The notes below the pieces were generated by a model. That model was not told the origin of the DNA, did no database searches, and was given only the letters and a program-made list of their open reading frames with translations. 6,863 bases of DNA, taken from NCBI GenBank assembly GCA_004195315.1, contig SDWL01000110.1, forward strand, positions 1 to 6,863. The letters are read 5' to 3'. This document shows, piece after piece, positions 1 to 6,863 of this stretch. The position numbers were made by a program, and so were the translations under genes. This DNA comes from Lutibacter sp. (GTDB taxonomy: Bacteria; Bacteroidota; Bacteroidia; Flavobacteriales; Flavobacteriaceae). How positions within the stretch are numbered: the first letter of the stretch is position 1; the number at the start of each line of letters is the position of its first letter.

Positions 1-115
1 TGCTTAAATCGTATAATTTTTGCTCAACTTCTTTGTGACACCGTTCTTGGTATGCACAAAAATGTTCTAAAGCTTTAGTAGCTTCATCAACGGTATATGA
101 TTTTTGGTTTTCCAT
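1..115 (-). CDS. recX: Regulatory protein RecX, N-terminal fragment (cut by window edge)
   Basis: An open frame begins at ATG (115-113) and runs off the left edge after 38 complete codons. The peptide starts MENQKSYTVDEATKALEHFC and continues AYQERCHKEVEQKLYDL. This matches what I recall of the RecX start in Flavobacteriia: a short tail, a helix with 'A..KLEH.C', then 'YQERCH.EVE.KL', the first three-helix repeat. RecX binds RecA and its filaments and modulates, usually inhibits, recombination and SOS activity in the cytoplasm. Most of the protein (usually about 150-160 residues) lies outside the window, so integrity cannot be judged. No Shine-Dalgarno sequence is visible, as is usual in this phylum; the leader is A/T-rich. 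The gene is co-directional with the efflux operon but 119 bases downstream and separated by an inverted repeat, so it is probably a separate unit. I found no convincing promoter of its own. Identification rests on pattern memory of a short fragment. Confidence 0.8.
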   Translation of the reverse strand, partial: MENQKSYTVDEATKALEHFCAYQERCHKEVEQKLYDLS

Positions 116-3100
116 AAATATTTATTAATAAAAGAACCAGTTTTGGTCTAAAATAGGATTTCAAACTGAGCTTGTCGAAGTTTTTCTTGGTTTAAACAAA
201 ATGCCTTCGACAGGCTCAGACTGACTATTATTATCTATTGTTTCCTATTTAACCATAATTTAAAGTTATTTAATATTGAAAACATTACCGGAACTATTAT
301 TAATGTTAAGAAAGTTGCAAATGTTAATCCAAAAATAATAGTCCATGACATTGGTCCCCAGAAAACAACATTTTCACCTCCAATATAAAACTGAGGATCA
401 AACTCTGTAAATAAGGTCATGAAATTTATATTAATTCCTATTGCTAATGGTAACAATCCTAAAACCGTAGTAATTGCTGTTAATAAAACAGGTCTTAAAC
501 GAGTTTTACCACCTTCAACAATACTTTCAAAAATTAATTCTTTGGTTAAAATACCCTCTTCTAAACCTTGTTCAATTCGTTTGCGTTGCATTATTAATAT
601 GGTATAATCTATCAGTACAATTGCGTTATTAACAACAATACCAGCTAATGAAATGACACCAATCATAGTCATCATAATCACAAAGTCCATTCTAAAAGCA
701 ATGAGCCCAAGTAACACACCAATTAAACTTAATACAACAGATAAAGAAATTATTATTGGTGTAGAAGTTGAGTTAAATTGACCGACAAGAATTAAGAAAA
801 TTAAAAATACTGCAATTAATAAAGCTTTGCTTAAAAAGGCCATTTCTTCGGCTTGTTTTTCTTGCTCACCAGTAAAGGAAATAGAAACATTTTTAGGTAA
901 ATTAAAATTTTCTAAAGATTTTCTAATTTGGTCATTAACTTCAGTTGCATTGTAATTTTCAAGGACATTAGAAAATATGGTAATTACTCTTTTTAAATCT
1001 TTACGCTTAACAGCGCTAAATGTTGATGATTTTTCGGAGTGTGCTACAGCTGAAATAGGTACTTGAACTATTTTACCATCGTTTTGGTTTCTAAAGGTAA
1101 TTTTTTGATTAATTAACATGTCTTTATTGTAACGGTATTTATCCATTAAACGAATGTTAATAGGATAATCATCTTCACCATCTTTAAAAGTAGAAACTTC
1201 TTTTCCAAATAAAGAGGTTCTTAACGCATCACCAATTTGTGCGGTTGAAACATTTAAACGTCGTGCTTTTTGCCTGTCAATAATAATTGGCAATTCAGGT
1301 TTACCTTGTTCAACATCTAATTTTAAATCTTCAATACCTAAAATATTGGCTTCATTAATAAATTGTTTTATAGCTTCTGAAGTAATTAACAATTGATTAT
1401 AATCTTCACCTGAAACTTCAATATTAACTGGTGCACCTGTTGGAGGCCCATCGGAAGGTCTGTCTACAGTAATATTTACCCCTGGATATTCTTGAAGCAA
1501 ACTTCTAATTTCAATTAAAACATCATCCGTATGAATATCATCACGATCCATAAATTTTACGAAATCTACTGTTATTCGAGCTTTATTTGGTGATGATCCA
1601 CCTTGTTGACCTTGATTTGGGTCACTTGTTCCTTCACCAACTTGTCCAATAACTGAAGTAATTAAAAAATTATCACCATTTATTTCATATTTCTTTAAAT
1701 AATTTTGAATTTTATTTTCAATTTCTACTGAAAGATTATTGGTCACTTCAATATCAGTTCCAATAGGATATTCCACATAAACATATACTTGCTTTGGAGG
1801 TGTTTCAGGGAAAAAAAGTACATTAGGTGGAAATGCTCCGAATAACATAAAAGAAAGAATTAATAAACCAAAAGTCCCAAAAAGAAACCTTCTTGGTTTT
1901 TTACCTTTTAACGTAAAACGTAAAGTACGTTCATATAAATTCTCTTGTTTTGGTAAATATATATTTTGAAACCACATTGTTGCTGGTGTCAATAGTTTGG
2001 TATTTACAACTCTTAATAAACCCGCCAACACCATTAATAAACCAATGGTATTTAGGCTTTTAGTATCTGTAACTAATCCTAAAATTATAAATATAACTCC
2101 TATAGAAAAGATAATAGAACTATAAAGCAGTACTTTTTTAAAATTAACTTCATCTTCTTTTATTTTCATAAAAACTGAAGTTAACATTGGATTGATAATT
2201 AATGCTACAAATAAAGAAGAACTTAAAACTATAATTAAAGTTATTGGTAAGTAACGCATAAATTCACCCATCATTCCAGGCCAAAAAGCCAATGGTAAAA
2301 AAGCTGCTAATGTTGTAGCTGTTGATGCAATAATTGGCATAGCAACTTCACCAACACCATGTTTAGCTGCGTCAATTTTTGAATACCCTTCATCTAATAA
2401 TCTATATACATTTTCAACAACCACAATACCATTATCTACTAACATTCCCAAGGCAATTACCAAGGAGAATAAAACCATTGTATTTAAAGTAACACCAATG
2501 GCACTCAGTACAATAAATGAGATAAACATAGATAGTGGAATTGCAATTCCTACAAAAAGTGCATTTCTAATCCCAAGGAAGAAGAGCAATACTAAAACCA
2601 CTAATATAATTCCTAAAATAATGCTGTTTTCCAAATCGGCAACCATTGTTTTGGTGTCGTTGGTCATATCATTTGTTTTAGAAATGTATAAGTTATGAGG
2701 GAAATAACCTTCTTTTGCTTTGGCAATAATAGCATCAATTTGAGTAGATGCGTTTATTAAATTTTCGCCACCACGCTTTGTTACATCAAGCATAACTACT
2801 GGCTGTGAAAACTCACGTGCATAACTTTGCTTTTCTTGTTCTTTAAAGTTTACGTTTGCAATATCGCGTAAGTAAACAATGTTGTTATTTTCTTGTTTTA
2901 CAATAATATCTGCTATTTCTTTAGCGGATTTAAATTCGCCAATAACTCGTACATTTCTACGCAATCCTTCTTCTAGTAAATCACCACCAGAAACGGTCAT
3001 GTTTTCATTTTGAATGGCTTGAGCAATGTCATTAAAACTAATTTGTGAGACTTCCATTTTGTACAAGTCAACACTTATTTCCATTTCCTTATCTTGAATA

Positions 3101-6100
3101 CCACGGATATCAACTTTAGAAATTTCAGGAACTTTTTCAATTTCATCTTCTAAGTATTCTCCAAATTCTTTTAGCTGATCCATTGAAAAATCACCAGATA
3201 AATTAATGTTCATTATGGGCATTAATTCGGCGAAATTCATTTCTTGTACTGTTGGATCAGCAGGTAAGTCTGTTGGGAAATCTTTATCAGATTTTGCTGC
3301 ATCAACTTTATCTTTTACTTTTCGTAAAGCTTCTGTTGGAGACATACTAAAATCAAATTTTACTTCAATTATAGAAAAACCTTCAATAGAAGTTGAAATA
3401 ATTTCATCAACCCCTGAAATTCCATTTATTTCTTTCTCTAAAGGTCTAGTAATTAATTTTTCTATGTCAAGTGCCGAGTTCCCGGGATAAGGTGTTGAAA
3501 CATAAATTTGCGGAACTACAATTTCAGGAAAGGCTTCTCTAGGCATACTTTGGTATGAAAATATACCAGCTATAAAAATCATTCCAATCAACACAAAAAC
3601 GGTCATTTTATTATGTATCGACCAGGTTGATATCTTAAATTCTTTTAATACTTTACTCATTTGTAATACTGTTCTAAGTTAGTTTCAGATTTAATTCGCA
3701 TTTATTTTAACAATTTCACCTGCTTGTACTTGTCTGGCTCCTTCATTTACAATAGTGTCATTTTCAGCTAAACCTTCACTAACATAAATTTCATTATTGT
3801 ATTCTTTAGCAGCCGTTATTATGTTTTTTACAACAGTATGTTCACCATTTTCAGTTTTAATAGTAAAAACATAATTATTACCATTCTGATCTTGTTGAAC
3901 TATAGTTGAAGGAATTATAACTCCATCAGCTTTAAAATCTAAAAACTTGATATCTGCTAATAAATTTGGTTTTATACTTTGATCTTTATTTGAAAGATTA
4001 ATTCTTGTTTTAAAACTTCTATTATCAGGATTGATATAATTCCCAATTTGAGCAACTTTAGATTCAATTTTTTTATGAATTGAAGGGAAATTAACTACAG
4101 TTTCTGTTCCTACTTTTAAAACAGGTAAATAGGTTTCTGTTACATCAGCTTCAACATAAACATTGTCTAAATTTAGCAAGCGAACAATTGGCATTTGTGG
4201 GTTTGTTAATTCTCCATTTCTTGGAAAAATTTCATCTATAATACCGCTAAAAGGAGCGCTAATTTTCATTTTTTTAGCCTGAGTTTTTAAAGTAGCCAAG
4301 TTGTTTTCTAAACTTTCTTTTTGTGCTTTTGCTTGTAAAAATTGCATTTCAGAACCTATTTTTTGATTCCAAAGACGTTCTTGACGTTCAAAAGTTGTAA
4401 TAGCTAAGGTTAGTTGAGTGTTTAGTTCATCAATACTATTTTTTATAGATGAATCATCTAACTGTACTAAAGTTTGACCAGCAGTAACTCGTTGTCCTTC
4501 CTTTACATAAATTGCAATTACTGTTCCACCTAATTCAGGGCGAAGTTCAATATTTTTTTCTGCTAGAACCACACCTTGAACTACGAGATAATGTTTAAAA
4601 GTACCATTTTTAACAGGTAGGGTTGTTACTATTTGTAATTTTTTACTATCATCTAATTTTGAAATTTCACTTTCAATTGTTTTTAATTGAATAGATAAAC
4701 TATCAATTTTACTTATTAAAGTTGTTTTTTGAGTGTTTAATTCTTCTAACGAAGATTTTTTTACTTTTTCTCCACAAGAGATTAAAAGAGTAGAAGTTAT
4801 AAAAAGAGCTATTATTTTTTTCATTGTATTTATTTTCTAGTTATTAATTGGTGTGTTTAATGCGTTATCTAAAGCAGCTTTATTTGCAATTATATTGAGC
4901 ATTGTTTGTAAATAGCTTTGTTGCATTGTGTATAATTGTCTTTGAGCTTCAGAGAGTTCAAAGCTTGTTGAAATTCCTTCAAAGAATTTAATTTGTTGTT
5001 TATTTTCAATACGTTCAGCTAAAGCTAAATTTTGTTTTGAAGTTTCAAATTCTTCAATGCTATATTTATATTCTGTTTTAGCTGTTTCTAATTGAAGTAA
5101 TAGTTTTTGTTCGGTTAGCGTAAGGTTTGTTTTTGCTTTTTCTAATTCAATTTTAGCTTGTTGAGTTCTAGAATTTCTTGCGAAACTACTAAAAATAGGA
5201 ATTTCTAAACTAACACCAAGTAAAGAAGAGTCAAACCATTTTTGTTCTTTTTTTAGGAAATCAAAGTTTTCACCAAAACCTGCATATCCAAAATTTACAA
5301 AACTTTTTAATGTAGGTAATGCTTTACTTTGTTCTAATTTCATTAAAAGTTCATTAGATCTTTCAGTGTTTTTGGCAATTTTAAAGTCAACATGATTTTC
5401 AATAGTTAAGTTTGAAGAAAGCAATTCTAAATTAAGGTTTTCTTCAACTAATTTATATAATGTATCTGTTAATTTTACAGAAGTGGCAATATCAATTCCC
5501 AAAGTAATATTAAGCATTTTATAAGCTATGTTTTTTAACTTTTTTGTTTTAGAAAGTTGACTTTTAACTGAAGCTAAAGTTATTTTAAGTTGTTCAACAT
5601 TTTCTTCTTCAATAAAACCATTTAAATAAATTTTATTGGTTTCTTCTAAATTTTTCTCTAATGTTGCTATATTTTTTTCTAAAATTAAAATGCTTTCTTC
5701 ACTTAAAAGTACATTTCCGTATGCATTAATAACAGCTTCTCTAATGCCAAGATCTGTTTTTTCTTTTGCGTTTTCAGAAATTTTTAAATAAGTTTTTGCA
5801 GATTGTAACCCAACTAAATAAGAACCATCAAAAATTAATTGATTTAAAGTAGCTGATGCATTCATGTTATGTTTTGTTCCAAAAGCTATTTCTGCAAATT
5901 CACCTTGGTTGCCACCAAAAAATTCAGCAGGAATTAAAGAGACTTGTTGTTTAATCCAGTTTTGATAATCAATTTTTGCTGTAATTTCAGGCAAACCAAT
6001 AGTTGTAGTTTCCCATTTTTTTCTTTTGGCAGCATCAATATCTCGTGATGCGTTAATAGCTGAATAACTATTTTTCAACCCATATTCAACTGCTTGATTA

Positions 6101-6863
6101 AGCGATAAGGATATATTTTCTTGAGCATTGAGTGTTAGGCTTGCAAGGATTCCTATAAAAAGCACTATTGTTTTTTTCATTCTTAAAATCTGGTTTTTTC
6201 TAATTGTTCTTCTAATACTTTAATTCCTTTTTCAGTAGCAATGGCTCTTGTATGATATTCAAGAACATTTAATTCTAATTTACTAATGGTGTTTTTATTA
6301 TACGTATAAAGGTTTGAATCGTGGACACTCATAATTAATGAAAAGTAAAACTTTGTGACTTGGTCTTCAATAATATCTGCTCTATATAAGCCTTCTTTAA
6401 TCCCTTTTTCAATGTTACTCATGAGACAATCTTCAAACATGCAAAATTCCTGAGACATCATTTTATCATGAGTCTTTGGATAATATTTTTTTAATTGATA
6501 AATAGGTGAATCGTCAGAATTTTGCATAAAACCACTAAATACTTTTTTTACTTCAAAATTCTCTTTAATAGCATTATGTCCTAGACCATAAATTTTTAAA
6601 ACCTCAGTATGCATAGTTTCATGCATATATGTCACTGTCTCTTCAACAAGTTCTTCTTTATTTTTAAAAAACTTGTAAATGGTTTTTTTTGATATTGCTA
6701 ATTCGTTGGCAATATCATCCATAGTAACACTTTTAAAACCAAATTTCAAAAATATTTCTCCAGATTTTTTTAGTATTGTATCCTTCATAAAATTAAACTC
6801 ACTAAATTAATTCGAGTGCAAATATAGAAAAGGAAACTTTAAACCTGTCTCTTATACACATCT

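Overview
The window is AT-rich and looks like a piece of a member of the Flavobacteriia (Bacteroidota). The evidence is the A/T-ending codon use, the absence of Shine-Dalgarno sequences before the starts, a Bacteroidota-type -7 promoter box (TATATTTGC) before the first gene, an 'NAQ' signal-peptide end on the outer-membrane protein, and a RecX N-terminus of the flavobacterial type. A genus cannot be fixed from this.

All genes lie on the minus strand, so the operon reads from right to left. At 6788-6183 is a TetR-family repressor, then a TolC-like outer-membrane channel (6180-4837), a lipoprotein periplasmic adaptor of the RND/HlyD type (4824-3691), and a large RND inner-membrane permease (3660-235). 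The gaps are 2, 12 and 30 bases, so the four genes probably form one transcript. They make up a complete tripartite efflux pump with its own likely repressor encoded first. The permease takes substrate from the periplasm or inner membrane using the proton-motive force. The adaptor bridges the periplasm, and the TolC-like trimer opens through the outer membrane. The substrate cannot be read from the sequence.

Downstream of the permease is a 119-base gap holding an imperfect inverted repeat (161-224) with cores CTGAGCTTGTCGAAG and CTTCGACAGGCTCAG, which resembles the dispersed REP-like repeats common in flavobacterial genomes. After it comes the 5' end of recX (115-1, 38 codons), cut by the window edge.

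The last 19 bases (6845-6863) are exactly the Tn5 mosaic end used in transposase-based sequencing libraries. They are almost certainly untrimmed adapter at a contig end, and the native sequence stops at about 6844, within the promoter region of the efflux operon. I see no clearly new biological system. The points most worth a second look are the adapter, the REP-like repeat, and the permease's non-AcrB proton-relay residues and additional hydrophobic segments.
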